In this document: positions 22,417-33,255 of the stretch, in pieces
Layout of the letters: each line of letters opens with the position of its first letter
Numbering within the stretch: position 1 is the stretch's first letter
NCBI GenBank assembly: GCA_949130495.1
Contig: OX422221.1
Coordinates: 477,295,159-477,359,158, forward strand
DNA from: Sambucus nigra
Taxonomy: Eukaryota; Streptophyta; Magnoliopsida; Dipsacales; Adoxaceae
DNA length: 64,000 nucleotides
Reading direction: 5' to 3'
Position numbers and translations under genes: made by a program
Notes under the pieces: generated by a model
Database searches by the model: none
What the model was told of the DNA's origin: nothing
What the model saw: only the letters and a program-made list of their open reading frames with translations

Positions 22417-22998
22417 CAATCAATCTTAGGGAAATCACATCTAATCCAATTTTAGTCAGTTTTTTCATTTTTTAGAATTTTACTCCAACTGAATTAGACG
22501 AGGTATTCGATCCAATCCTTGGACAGATATATGTAGTCGTGTTTGAGCATTTTTCTTCTTCATTTTGGGCATTTTTTTACAGGTTGAAATTGACCCAATC
22601 CAATCCAATTAGCCCTAGTAGTAGTCATCTATCATGATAAAATTAAAACAGAATTAGACAGAAAAATTAAAGACTAAAGAAAATAGTAAATTATACAGAA
22701 TTAAAAAATAGAAATAAAAACAGAAATATATAAAAATAAAAGAATGTATTGAATTGGACTACATTGAATCGGTTTTGGTCGGTTTTGATGTTTCAGAAGC
22801 AAAATCAATTTAAGTCTGTTTTCCAGATTTCTCAACAAATCCAATCCAAATAAGTCACATAATCCATTAAAAATATTTGGAATGGTCGGTATCGGTTTGC
22901 TTTGGATTTTGAACAGACCTAATATGAAGCAATGCGTTAACCCCATTTTTGCAATGAGCTTTTCCCTTCTAAAGTACCAAAGGCAGCCTACATGAATC
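22417..22998. other. Non-repetitive AT-rich intron sequence
   Basis: No domain-bearing ORF. A segment (about 22600-22925) has LAST-type AATTAGCCCTAG and GACCTAAT ends reminiscent of a small hAT-like MITE, but the ends do not pair well enough to call. Confidence 0.35.
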
Positions 22999-23042
22999 CT
23001 ATGTGCAAAAATCCATCTCAGAACTCAGAAGGATGCACACAC

Positions 23043-23220
23043 CTTTAGAAGAGCATGATTTCAGCTCCTGAGGAGGTACCCATGACCTCCCAATGCTTGA
23101 GACTACAACCTTGGTAGAAGCACGAGGGATGCATGCAGAAGTCGAATGATAAGACTTGGAGTTAGCCCCGAAATTTTTACAAACACCACCCGAAATCAAG
23201 GAGCATCCAGTTAGGATCAT
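23043..23220 (-). CDS. TIC20-I: TIC20-I-like protein, exon 1 (chloroplast transit peptide)
   Basis: The ATG at 23218-23220 opens 59 codons plus one base, ending at a GTGTGTG donor. The peptide MILTGCSLISGGVCKNFG is followed by Ser/Arg/Lys-rich, acid-poor sequence (SKSYHSTSACIPRASTK), as expected of a stromal-targeting transit peptide. It matches the layout of TIC20-I N-termini: M-I-TG start, SSY motif, basic middle, then a Gly at the exon junction. Phase 1 and the split Gly codon fit exon 2 exactly (178 + 635 = 813 nt). The match to the family N-terminus is by recall, so the exon assignment is strong but not verified by alignment or RNA. Confidence 0.82.
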
Positions 23221-23587
23221 AGTCGGCCACCTTGCTCAAGATCTACAGCATAAAAATAGTATAAAAAATCCTCAGTAAATAACTATACGCATTGAAATTT
23301 CCACACATCGTATTGGAATACATACTCATATGGTAAAGCTTCGATAAACATGGAATTAAGATCATCAAGTTATATGGACAAATGAAGCTGTTTACTTGAA
23401 TGGGGGGGTGACAAAAATGAATTTCTTAGGTGATGGGATGATTAATTGGAGGGTGGTGAGTTTTATCAATTAACATAATAGATAGCATAAGAAGGTTTAT
23501 AAATCATCTTAGCCTCAACTTGGAGGGTTGTATAATACAATAAACTATTTTTAAAAATGTATATACATCATACAAAACAATTAGAAG
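23221..23587 (-). promoter_or_regulatory. Proximal upstream region of TIC20-I
   Basis: The region before the ATG, up to the nearest SINE. No clear TATA box can be fixed, so promoter and 5' UTR are assigned by position only. Confidence 0.35.
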
Positions 23588-24074
23588 GTCGTGCCCAGTG
23601 CACAAGGCTCCTGCTTAGCTGAAGGGTCTGGGAGGGTCTAGGAAAGGTGGATATCGGTTGGCTTTACCCCCATATATGGAGAGGCTGCTCCCCATGAAGC
23701 ACGGATACTTTCCCGAAAGCCACGAGTCGCTCGTCGTGTCGAAACACGTATTATGTTCGCTCTCTGACACGTTACCGATGCGTTGTGGATACGCTGGGAC
23801 ATGTGATTCTGCTTTATTTATGATTTGTAATGTTAAAGTGTATTTGAATTTTGTTTTGTATGGTCCATTTTCTTAATTTCATGTTAAGAATGCTTTAATA
23901 ATGTATTTTATGGAAAAAATATGTTTCATTTCATTAACATATATATATATGCATATATTACGTGTCGCGTGTCGGAACGCATATTACGAGTTTGTGCTTC
24001 AAAGGTTGCTCCTATGTCTCGAACCCGTAACCAACCGTAACTTGGACGAGGGCACTTACCATCGCACCAAGGTA
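23588..24074 (-). mobile_element. Au-type SINE interrupted by a 311-bp insertion
   Basis: Minus-strand SINE. The 3' half (CCCAGTGCACAAGGCTCC to TACCCCCATATATGGAGAGG) is at 23588-23691. The 5' half, with B box and A box (CTCGAACCCG, CCATCGCACCAAGG), is at 24003-24074. It belongs to the same family as 19933-20094. Confidence 0.8.
23692..24002. mobile_element. 311-bp insertion inside the SINE
   Basis: It is bounded by a 10-bp duplicated SINE segment, AGGCTGCTCC (23682-23691) and AGGTTGCTCC (24003-24012), one mismatch. The insert starts CCATGAAGCACGG and ends TTGTGCTTCAA, so GAAGCAC/GTGCTTC form short inverted ends. A 9-10-bp duplication would suit a MULE-type MITE, but the short inverted ends leave the class open. 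Confidence 0.65.
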
Positions 24075-24084
24075 CGATGGAAAA

Positions 24085-24692
24085 ATATACTACTTGGAGG
24101 CACGACCATGTAGCAAATAGCAAAAGATCTTAATCTTTCCATTCCCAAGATATATATTTAAAAATGGATATTAATTTTGACACGACATTTAAGTCCGATT
24201 TTGAGTTGGGCGGAAAAAAAAGGAAGAAATGAGTTACACACCCAAAAGTGTCATAAAAGCCTACAGCACTTTACAAGCTTTTGTGATACGTTTAGCGGAG
24301 TAATTTCTTTTAGGGGGTGTAGCTCAGAACAAGCCCTAAGCATGGGGTCAAACTCAATACCATAAAGAAACTACTAACATATTTATATGCCTCGACTATA
24401 TATATTATGTAGTTCTCTTCTACATGACAAAACCAATTCATTCAGGGGTGCAATTGATTATAAAAATTAGAAAAAGATTGAAAAGAAAATCATTTTATGA
24501 GAAGTTGGAAAAAAGTGGAAAAATAGATAAGTGTCTTGGGAGACTTTTCTTACTTCTCGAATTTGGGGAGTTGGTAAGCAATGTTTTCCATTGAAAATTA
24601 GAAAAAGATATAGGTCATGCCACATTTAATGTTGTTGTTATCATACAATATGCTTGCAATGAAGCACCACAACACTCAAAAATGAGTGAAGT
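24085..24692. other. Unannotated intergenic DNA
   Basis: AT-rich, no ORF that reads as protein, no clear repeat. Confidence 0.4.
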
Positions 24693-25407
24693 TGATGTGA
24701 ATTAGGAAATATATTAAATAAATAAATATTAGTTCTTATTAGTATTATTATTAGAGATAATTATTAAGTATTAGTTATCTATTTTAATTGGGTTATTTAG
24801 TTCTCTTTTTAATTAGGAGACTTACTCCCCGAGTTTACGATTATCTATAAATAAGGCCTTTGCCCCTCTCTTGTAATTAGATTTATTATGCAGACTTTAT
24901 TTAGTAATGAAATTTGGGAGAAAATATGGTTTGATCATTATTTTTATTCGTGTGTTCGCATGTGTGTAAATTTAGATGCGTTTCACATCAAATTGGTATC
25001 AGAGTTGCGTTGGCTCCTGATTTTCCATACTAGTGTGTGTCCAATTGTGTGTGTATCAAGGTCACGAGCTACGGCAAGCGCTCGGGATAACCTATCGTAC
25101 GGCGTGTACTCGGCGACAATCAATGCTCCAAAACTGGTCACCAAAGCCACCCCACCACCAGCGGTGGATGGATTTGATTTCGCGACCCAGTTAAAAAAAT
25201 TGAATGAACAAATAGAGTTTTTGAAAATAGAGCAGCAGCGAGAATCCATCCGACGAGTGCAACGATTGAAAGGGGTGGGATTTTGCCTTCCCAAAAGGCG
25301 ATTAAAGCTTGGAAAATCACCGGTTAAACCTCCGATCTCCGAATAAGGTTTGATGATTATTTTTATTCGTGTGTTCATGCGTGTAAATTTCGCTACATTT
25401 CACAGCA
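24693..25407 (+). mobile_element. TRIM-like miniature LTR element with truncated 3' LTR
   Basis: The 298-bp left LTR (24693-24990) starts TGATGTGAA and ends TTCACATCA, a perfect 9-bp inverted pair. TGGTATCAGAG at 24994-25004 is the initiator-Met tRNA primer site. The internal region is about 350 bp. 25345-25407 repeats the last 63 bp of the LTR (TTATTTTTATTCGTGTGTTC) and ends CACAGCA. Flanks GAAGT (24688-24692) and AAAGT (25408-25412) are a plausible 5-bp duplication with one mismatch. The LTR has a TATAAATAAGG box at about 24844. It is non-autonomous. Confidence 0.75.
24888..25346 (+). CDS. Read-through ORF of the TRIM-like element, unknown
   Basis: A 152-codon frame starting in the LTR and ending just before the 3' LTR fragment. 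The part after the primer site (LKKLNEQIEFLKIEQQRES and the basic stretch after it) looks like a short helical peptide. No family is recognised. It could be residual gag-like coding sequence or chance. Confidence 0.3.
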   Translation: MQTLFSNEIWEKIWFDHYFYSCVRMCVNLDAFHIKLVSELRWLLIFHTSVCPIVCVSRSRATASARDNLSYGVYSATINAPKLVTKATPPPAVDGFDFATQLKKLNEQIEFLKIEQQRESIRRVQRLKGVGFCLPKRRLKLGKSPVKPPISE

Positions 25408-25412
25408 AAAGT

Positions 25413-26590
25413 ACTTTTCATGGAGAATAATGTAACCCCGATATCCAGGAGGGTCCCACTCGTATCTTCTATTTACTATATTTGTTGCTCTTAGATGTTA
25501 TTTATTTTTTAGTGCTATCGTATCTTACGCACACATAAAGGGGCTTTCCTCCTTATTCATCACAAATTTTGAGAGAGAGATGATTTGAGAGATAGCCCTA
25601 GTTTGCTTGTGTGTGCGAGTGCTAATTTGCACAAAATTATTATCGAGCGTCATCTCACACACACATACTCAACAATATATATGTCCTTGGGATGTTCAAT
25701 ATGTTGGATTCAGCTTGGTGTGATTGGGATGCCTGATAAAATAAGACAGAGAAGATTGTGGCCCATCAACAATTAGCGCGGCTCGCACGCTAGTCAGAAC
25801 GCACGTTCGCCTCGAGCAAAGTCATTAATATTGTCATGTGGGTCACTTCGGTATGGGGTGCAGGTACAAGTATGCTCCATTGTATGTTATGTGGTCGTAC
25901 TTAGTTAGAATGTTGTTTGGGTTCACTGGTAACTTATTCAAATCGACAAGAACATACGAATATAGACTCAAACATACATATATTCAACAATTATATTTTA
26001 TATTTCTTTAAGTTCTTTGCGCATTTTAGCACTTAAATAAATATCCATCTATCTCAAATTAAGAGTCTTGGTTTGAAAATCAAAACTTCACAAGAAAACA
26101 TCGACTCCAACACCATAAAAGGCCAAAATTAGAACTTACTTAAATATCGTGAATTTGGTATATTGATTTTCAAAGTGGATAATTAGACGACACGACTAAC
26201 AAGATTAATAATTTACACCCAACTAAACACGATAATACAAGAAAACCCGAGTGGAAACATGACCAACCTGACAAGACACTAACAAGCGTCATATTTAGAC
26301 ACGACGTGACTTCGTGTTAGAAAATTCAGGCATACGCATGACATATTGTGTCAATTCGAGGTCCATTTTGCGTCATAGTGTTATTGTGTTGTGTCGGAAA
26401 TTGCGACGTGAAAACGCTATGTTAGTGTGCAATTTTCTTACATGTATAATGAACGTCAAATAAGTCTCAAGTAAAATCAAGTGAAATTTAATACGTGTGT
26501 GTGCTGTAGTAAAATAAAGAAATATAACTCATTACACATAAATATTTGAAAGTGTCCATGGATGACATGGACAGAAAATATAAAACATAT
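25413..26590. other. Intergenic DNA with possible LTR-like remnant
   Basis: TGTAACCCCGATATCC at about 25430 resembles a gypsy LTR start, and a 5'-leader-like GA-rich segment follows (25560-25610), but no matching end or partner is present. The rest is AT-rich with nothing recognisable. Confidence 0.3.
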
Positions 26591-26612
26591 AATGAAAGGC
26601 CGTTTGTTTGCA

Positions 26613-26940
26613 CCTCTGAAATCTGAATCTAAACCATTCAGATTTCAGAGGTAATAAAAATGTGTTAAGCTTTCTACACATTTCAGAGCTTAACCGTAAT
26701 ACTATCCTCTTAATGATTCAGAGGTTCAAACCCCTCTCTGAATCAAATAACTTAAATCTGAATGGAAGTAAATGTACAATAATATCCTTACAAATAATAA
26801 AAATGTGTTTGTTTTCTACACATTTCAGAGCTTAACCATAATATTATCCTCTTAATGATTCAGAGGTTCAAACCCCTCTGAATCAAATAACTTAAATCTG
26901 AATGGAAGTAAATGTACAATAATATCCTTACAATTTATTT
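26613..26940. repeat. Hairpin plus 143-bp tandem duplication
   Basis: CTCTGAAATCTGAAT and ATTCAGATTTCAGAG are perfect 15-base arms around a 6-base loop (about 26614-26650). Then a unit starting at 26661 is repeated at 26804 (period 143 bp). Within each unit CAGAGGTTCAAACCCCTCTG also folds back. A GGCCGTTTGTTTGC start just upstream suggests a MITE that lost its other end. Confidence 0.75.
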
Positions 26941-27586
26941 GAAATCACATATAAGAATCGTTCCCAAATACAACAAGATAAAGAGTTATACATGCAACAA
27001 AACTCTTTATTCATACGACTCTTCTTGACAAAATCTATATATAGACACAAAAATACACAATAAGTGTGTAGAATTTCAGATTGTGAAAAAAATTCAAACA
27101 GGTATATCTCTCTTCTTCCTTTTTTCCAACGATTTTTCTTTTATATTTCTATAACCGTAAAAAAATTAAAAACAAACCTCATAAACAAAACCAATAATAG
27201 TGCAAACCCATTATTTCTCTTCGTTATTGCACGTCTTCTAATGAGCCCCTGAGTTTATCAACAATCTCACACACCAATATGCTCGCTATTATACTGGTAT
27301 ATATATATGCGTGTATGTAGAGAGAGGGAAAGAGAAAGACCAAGCAATAAGATGGAACGGACCCATTTTGTAGCTGATTTTTGAAGCTACGTTTTGCTTT
27401 TCTTTTCCTTTCTAGCTACAAACGTCTTGCTTTTATTTTCTAGCTACAAACGCAAAAATGAACCACAAACCTTTGCTTTTCTTTGCGTTTCTACCTACAA
27501 GACGTGTTGTTTTTCTATTCTAGCAAGGTTGTAGCTGATAGAGAATATGTAAAACTTTAAAAAAAAATTATTAGCATTTGACATAC
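26941..27586. other. Intergenic AT-rich DNA
   Basis: Short TAGCTACAAACG repeats at 27410-27460 hint at a decayed hAT-like MITE. Nothing else is recognised. Confidence 0.3.
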
Positions 27587-27594
27587 GTCAACAT

Positions 27595-28062
27595 TAGGCC
27601 TGGCAATATGGGCTCTTGAGGATGAAACCGTCCATAACCCACCCAAAATAATGTGTTTGGGTCCCATTAATTGTGTTTGTGGGTCAAAATGGTTTGAGCG
27701 ATCCAATAAGACGGTTTGTTGGCGGGTCATTAGCGGGTCAAAATGGTTTTGGACCCTCTCAAAAATAAAACTCAAATTACTACAGAGTTTAAAGATTTTT
27801 TTTTATTTAAGTGCCTACTTGTATATTTTTTTTCAAAATTATTATACCATATTTATCCGTATATGGTATAATATTTGTTTTTTCAAAGAAAAAAAGCGGG
27901 TCAACCCGACCCGATCCGGGTTTGACCCAACCTGACCCAGATTTGACCCGACCAAACCCGCCCAAATTAATCTGTCCAATCCGCTTTTGACCCGCCCAAA
28001 TTTATTCATATCCATTTTTGACCCGTCCATAACCGCCCATAACCACTCATTTGCCATTACTA
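27595..28062. mobile_element. hAT-type MITE, complete
   Basis: The ends TAGGCCTGGCAA and, inverted, TAGTAATGGCAA form the TAG...TGGCAA terminal repeats of hAT MITEs. A perfect 8-bp target duplication GTCAACAT flanks it (27587-27594 and 28063-28070). The interior has repeated GGGTCAAAATGG and TTGACCCG subterminal motifs and no transposase. Confidence 0.9.
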
Positions 28063-28070
28063 GTCAACAT

Positions 28071-28875
28071 ATGTCAAATAGCAGTCAACATATGGGAACC
28101 ATCACCTATGCTGAGCAATTGCAAGCTAATGCACTATATTATGACGCCTTAGTAGTAGTGTGATGTGACATGTATGGAAGGTGTGGTAGTAGAGCAATTC
28201 TATCTATCTAGATTTTATGCTCTTTTATTTTTTTGATACCAAGAAAGAAAACATAAAATCTATATATAAATTGTAGGAACCCATAGCATAAAACAAAGCT
28301 TCACATGTTTAAGTAAAAAAAAACTTCACATGTCGTACCAAAACATATAAACTTTCGATAATTGTTAACTTCGTTTTGTTACTTAGCTACTGTTGTTGTT
28401 GTTTTTTAAATTATTTTATGCCTCTATACATTTTCCTTTATATTTTTTTTACTTTTGCACACTAAATTTTGCATTAAAATATAAACTTTTACATGGTGAG
28501 CCAAACGATGATTTAATATAAATGGTACAATTACATGAGAACACAACAGGTATGTGGTAAACATGGTTCCTATTTCGTGCCTACTCTTCAATTTATATAA
28601 AATATATATAAATTCATCACTCCATCTCACTAAATAAAATATATATAAATTGTAGATTATTTACATAAAAATGGTACATTCTAGTGTTTAACTCAAATAA
28701 TATAATATTAAACTTTTTGCTTTATTTATTTAATTTTGCAAATCTTTAATTTTTAAGTGCCTTAATTTTTCATTACGGTTTATTTTAAAAGCCATGTCTC
28801 AGTAGTTTTTACTTTGAAACTATATTTTATTTTTATGTTAATTAAACATGTTATGTTGCTGATGTAATTGGTTAG
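28071..28875. other. AT-rich intergenic DNA, nothing recognised
   Basis: Very AT-rich with poly-T tracts; no ORF that reads as protein. Confidence 0.4.
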
Positions 28876-29178
28876 ATATGGCTCCAAACGAATCGAATGT
28901 AATTCCACGGTTAAAATTTGCGGGCACTAGTTTAGGGAAAGATTCTACAGATGTATTTGAAAGAAGTGAGGGAAGGGTATAGTGGAACTTTGTTGAAAAC
29001 AAAATGTAATCATAAATATGATCAAAAACAATTAAGGAACCAGTGGGACTATTTTCGAAAATCGTATGCCGTTTGGAGAGTGCTTGTGAATAGAACTGGT
29101 CATGGGTACAATGCAGAAACAGGGACTTTCGATTGGGCATATGACGTTTGGGATGACATTATAAAGGCAAGAATTTAA
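28876..29178 (+). pseudogene. Myb/SANT-like domain (Myb_DNA-bind_3) gene fragment
   Basis: The 75-codon frame 28951-29178 contains YLKEVREGY, then YDQKQLRNQWDYFRKSYAVW, and GYNAETGTFDWAYDVWDDII. The spacing KQL.N.WD..(K/R)..Y..W and G.GYN..T.TFDW match the plant Myb/SANT-like domain found in PIF/Harbinger-associated proteins and L10-interacting-type proteins. An ATG at 28878 (MAPNESN) leads into a different frame, so one frameshift separates them. The usual continuation after the DW...W block is cut by a stop. It is probably a transposon-derived or captured fragment without function. Confidence 0.6.
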
Positions 29179-30452
29179 CATTTGTTTTGTTTATATAGTA
29201 ATTTTTATCATAAGCAAATCTCTGGAAGATAGAGATTTGCTTACGACGTTGTTTGAGACAACCATGGCAATTCGGGATGCGGCGTTTGGCCCTATGCATT
29301 CATTACCCCGCAATTTTGTTTATAATAGATCTATACATAAACATCACAAACAAACAACAAATCTATAATAGGAATATATATTATAGATTGTATTAAATCT
29401 TCCAGTCAAACAAAAAAAATCACAAACAAACAGATCAACAAGCAGATAAACAGATTTATCCACTGAAACAAGAAACCTTACACTCAAATCGAAGAAGCAG
29501 ATATCTATATACATAGACAAATCGCAGAAGCAGATAGATAGAGATAGAGATAGAGATAGAGAGAATATACCTTTGCGTGATGAAAGCTCCTCCTGAGTGT
29601 GCGGCTGCGTGTGTGAGTGAAGTGATTGAAGATGAAATCAAATAAAAGAGATGAGGTGTTTAATTAGTTTAGGGATTACTTGCAAAACTAGCGTGGCCTG
29701 CTTTTTGTAAATAATAAGTTATAATTTTTATCTAAAGAATAATAATATATAATAAAGAGTATTTACTAAGACATTTGTGAACATGTTTAAAACTCCAATT
29801 TTTTTGTTGTTGATATAACATGTACCCACAAAAAAACTCAAAAAGTGTATTCGTCTAATAAGACAAAAATGAGTACAACTTTTTATGCATTTGATGGGAC
29901 CCATTTCTATCCCCTAGCGGGAGCGGGACCGATAACAATAAGGTATAAACTTTTAATGCATTGGGTATGGGTTTTGGGTTTTTTTGTGGGTATGTGTAGA
30001 TTTATTCTAAATGTAATATCTAATACAATCGTATAACATTGAAATAAACAAAAACACAGCAGTAGACACAAAGAACTTGCGTCATTTGAAATTGAATTTT
30101 CAATCACTTAATTGTTTTAAACATTAGATCTAAATACCTTATATAATCAAATAAGTTGTAGTTCGAAAATAAAAATAAACCAAGTGAGTTTAATGGAAAC
30201 TCCTAAATGAAATTATCCCATATTTTAGTAAAGATAATCTGATGTATTACAAAAATTATAAATAAAAAAAAATATTTAGCATCCTCTTGTGTCTTGCAAG
30301 AAGTGGCCATCATCTTGTAACTTCCTTGACTCATTAGAAGGTAGATCTTCTTGATTTTGTCCTGCACAATGTGAATTATGTTACATATTTTTTAATATTA
30401 TTGTATATATTTTATAGAATGATATAATTTATTTTTTCAGTAGTTACCTTTT
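29179..30452. other. AT-rich DNA between the Myb fragment and the Helitron
   Basis: Contains a short (GATAGA)n run at 29530-29560. I looked for the Helitron 3' end (CTRR preceded by a short GC hairpin, minus strand) and found no convincing one. No ORF is supported. Confidence 0.35.
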
Positions 30453-33255
30453 TCATTCGTCATCTTCGACTGTGGCAATATATTTTCTCTTTTTAGTTAT
30501 CTGACATAACGAATAAATTTTTTATTAGATTGAACTCTTATATTATTTTAAGTAATAAATATAATATATTACCTTTGATGAGCTTTCGCAATCCTCTGTA
30601 TTGGAATCGTTTTGTTGAAATTCCTCGAACTTTGTAATTGTGTAGTATTCCTTCACCATTATCAAATCAAATTTGTTGAGCTTGAGAATGAATTTGAGAT
30701 TTTTGCCAAGGATATTTTTTAATATAATATTTGCATCGTTTGTTTTGTCCTGTAAAGAATACGTAAATTTAATTTATTTTGATGTACTTAAAACAGATAT
30801 TGTGATGTATAAATTTTTTTATATACCTTGTTATTTTGGGTTTCAATTTGTGAAAGTGTGAACCCAACCAGTTTATCTGCGACCTTGTCGAAAATAACTA
30901 ATGTTGTTTCTGTCGTATTGTCTTGTACGTCTATTTGAAGTTTATATCTACAAAATTTGAATAATTAACTAAGGATATATTTATTTCATCATAATGTATA
31001 TTTTTTTGTTAAAAGAGTTTAATGATACTTACTTAGGAACAGGAAATGCATTGTCAGTTTCGCAAGAATTTACAGTTGTAAGATTCTTCAAGCTTTGTCA
31101 ATATCTTGTTACAAACTTTGCACGCCACGTAAGACCAGCCGAACTTATCGTTGACACGAATAATAGATGCTACAATCGATACAATCTTTGCCTGTCGAAC
31201 CGCATTAAAAATTATTTTTGAAAATATAAAGTTAACAAAAATGTAAAACTAATATAAATTACCTCGTCTTCCGATGTTGACCTCATTTTTTTAATGTCTG
31301 AAATGTTTAGGATAGTAGGTGATGCGCCACTCGATTGAAAATTATGAACGGAAGGTATACGTTCCATTGATTGCAATTGTTTAAAATTTGAGTTGTTAAT
31401 TATAAAAGTTGAATAAATTAATTATGATAATATCTTTGTTTGACTATTCTTTAATTAAATCAATTACTTGTCAATGATTGATTGAATATCGGGTCCTTTG
31501 ATGTTAATGTATGCCTTCGTTGCATTTGTTGACGATAGATATATACATGTCATTTAAAAATGAATGAATACAAAATTTCAACAATATAAAATTGTTATTA
31601 AGAATCTATGCGTACCTCTGAATTCTTTGGCATTTAGTGATGTAATCACAATTGTAATCGGCATTTCAGTTACGTCTTTCAAATTGTCGTTGAGAATAAT
31701 GGTTGATTTTCCCCACAAAGTTATTCTCAATTTGTTGTTGTTGTAATATGCATATTTTTTAATAAATAAATTTTTGTTAGTTTAATATATATATATATAT
31801 ATATGCTTATAAAAGATAAGTGATATTTTTAATAAATGTTTTAATACCTAGGATCAGAGATGTGGATGTCTAATTTCTCGACACTGTATCCACTCAAATT
31901 CAAGTATTCGACATCGATTCTCTCGATAATAATGCCACATACATCTGTAAAAAATATTATATGCATTATGTATGATTTACATTATGTAATTTATGACTAA
32001 TTTTATAAAAGATAATAAATTGGGTTAAAATTTACCTGTGAGCTTGTCCTTGTTGACGATTATGTATTTGAGTGTACTGTATTCAACGAATTCAAATTTA
32101 TGTAACGAAATCGTTGGTATGTTGCTTGTCACTTCTTCTACAGTTGTGCCGACTTTGAAATGTATTACACATGGATATGTTACACATTTGTATCCTTTAT
32201 TGTTCGCCGCAACTTTGAAGTTGGAGATTTTGTAAATCTCGTCTTCTTCAATTAAGGATGCAAATTCCTCAACTTCATCTTTCCAGATAATTCCTTGAAT
32301 ATGATTATCTTGTCAGAGATATGATATAATCATATTAGATTTCCCAATTGAAGACTGCATCCTTAGAAATAAAGTATATTAATCAGTTCAATTGCAATTG
32401 AAATAAATAAATAAATAAATAACGTAGAACAATATTTGTTAAAAAGTAAAAAAATTTGGAAAACCATATTTATCATATCTATTAAATTTCTAATTCTTCA
32501 TTTTATTAGTCTTACAAATCATATACTTGGCCTTATTAATGTTAATGATATAAAGTTTAAGATGTTGAAGTTTCGTGTTCATGCAATTGAATTATTTAAT
32601 TAATTAAAGTTATGGATGTTTGATTTTTAGATTGAACCGAACTAAATGTTAATCTAAATAATTAATCTAATGATTACTGAAAACTAAAATATGAAGTCAA
32701 ACATAATATAAGCTGTACAAACAGTGTTACTACAAAAAGGATAACTGTATGGTTTCCATATCCTTAATACATATACTGTATCAATATACAATGCATATTG
32801 GTTATATATATTTTTATTGTATGATGTCATGTTAGGTCGATGATCGTGTGGATCTTAGGCTGAGTCGTCTTGAAGGTCGAGGTTTTGAGATTAGACTTGG
32901 TGAGATCTGAAAACTCATTTCAGTTTGTAGATTTTTGGGCAAGGTCTCATGTAAGTTTGTAGCATTTGTAATTCAAAAAAGATAAGATACTGATTGATGA
33001 ATTAAAGTAATCAGAATATAGATTGATGAGCCAAGTATTTGGAATTCTAAATCAGATATTAAATTAAGAAATGGTTAGGTTGTATTGAAATGCGTGTTCC
33101 TCCATAGCAGTAAATGGAATCCGTTAGCCAAAAATTGTAGTTAGTTATTTGTTAAGAGATTGCTCCTAAAGATAGTTTGAGTTTAAAAAAGAAAGTAATG
33201 GGATTTGTTGGAGGCCACGACTGAAATGTAAAGCAGAAATCCTCAAGAACAGTAA

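Larger units (their letters stand above)
17708..23042 (-). other. TIC20-I intron 1 (5.3 kb, packed with transposable elements)
   Basis: The donor is TCTAAAG then GTGTGTGC (GT at 23042-23041); the acceptor is AG at 17709-17708. Joining the exons restores a Gly codon and keeps frame. The intron holds retroelement scraps (18165-20620), a SINE, two copies of an inverted-repeat element, and non-repetitive AT-rich stretches. The large size is explained by these insertions. Confidence 0.85.

Noticed and set aside
27842..28057. 71-codon minus-strand ORF
   Set aside because: It is made of repeated GGGTC/GACCC subterminal motifs of the hAT MITE, not a protein.
29880..29960. Helitron 3' terminus near CCCTAGCGGGAGCGGG
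   Set aside because: GC-rich and contains CTAG, but no proper hairpin 10-12 bases before CTRR could be formed on the minus strand.
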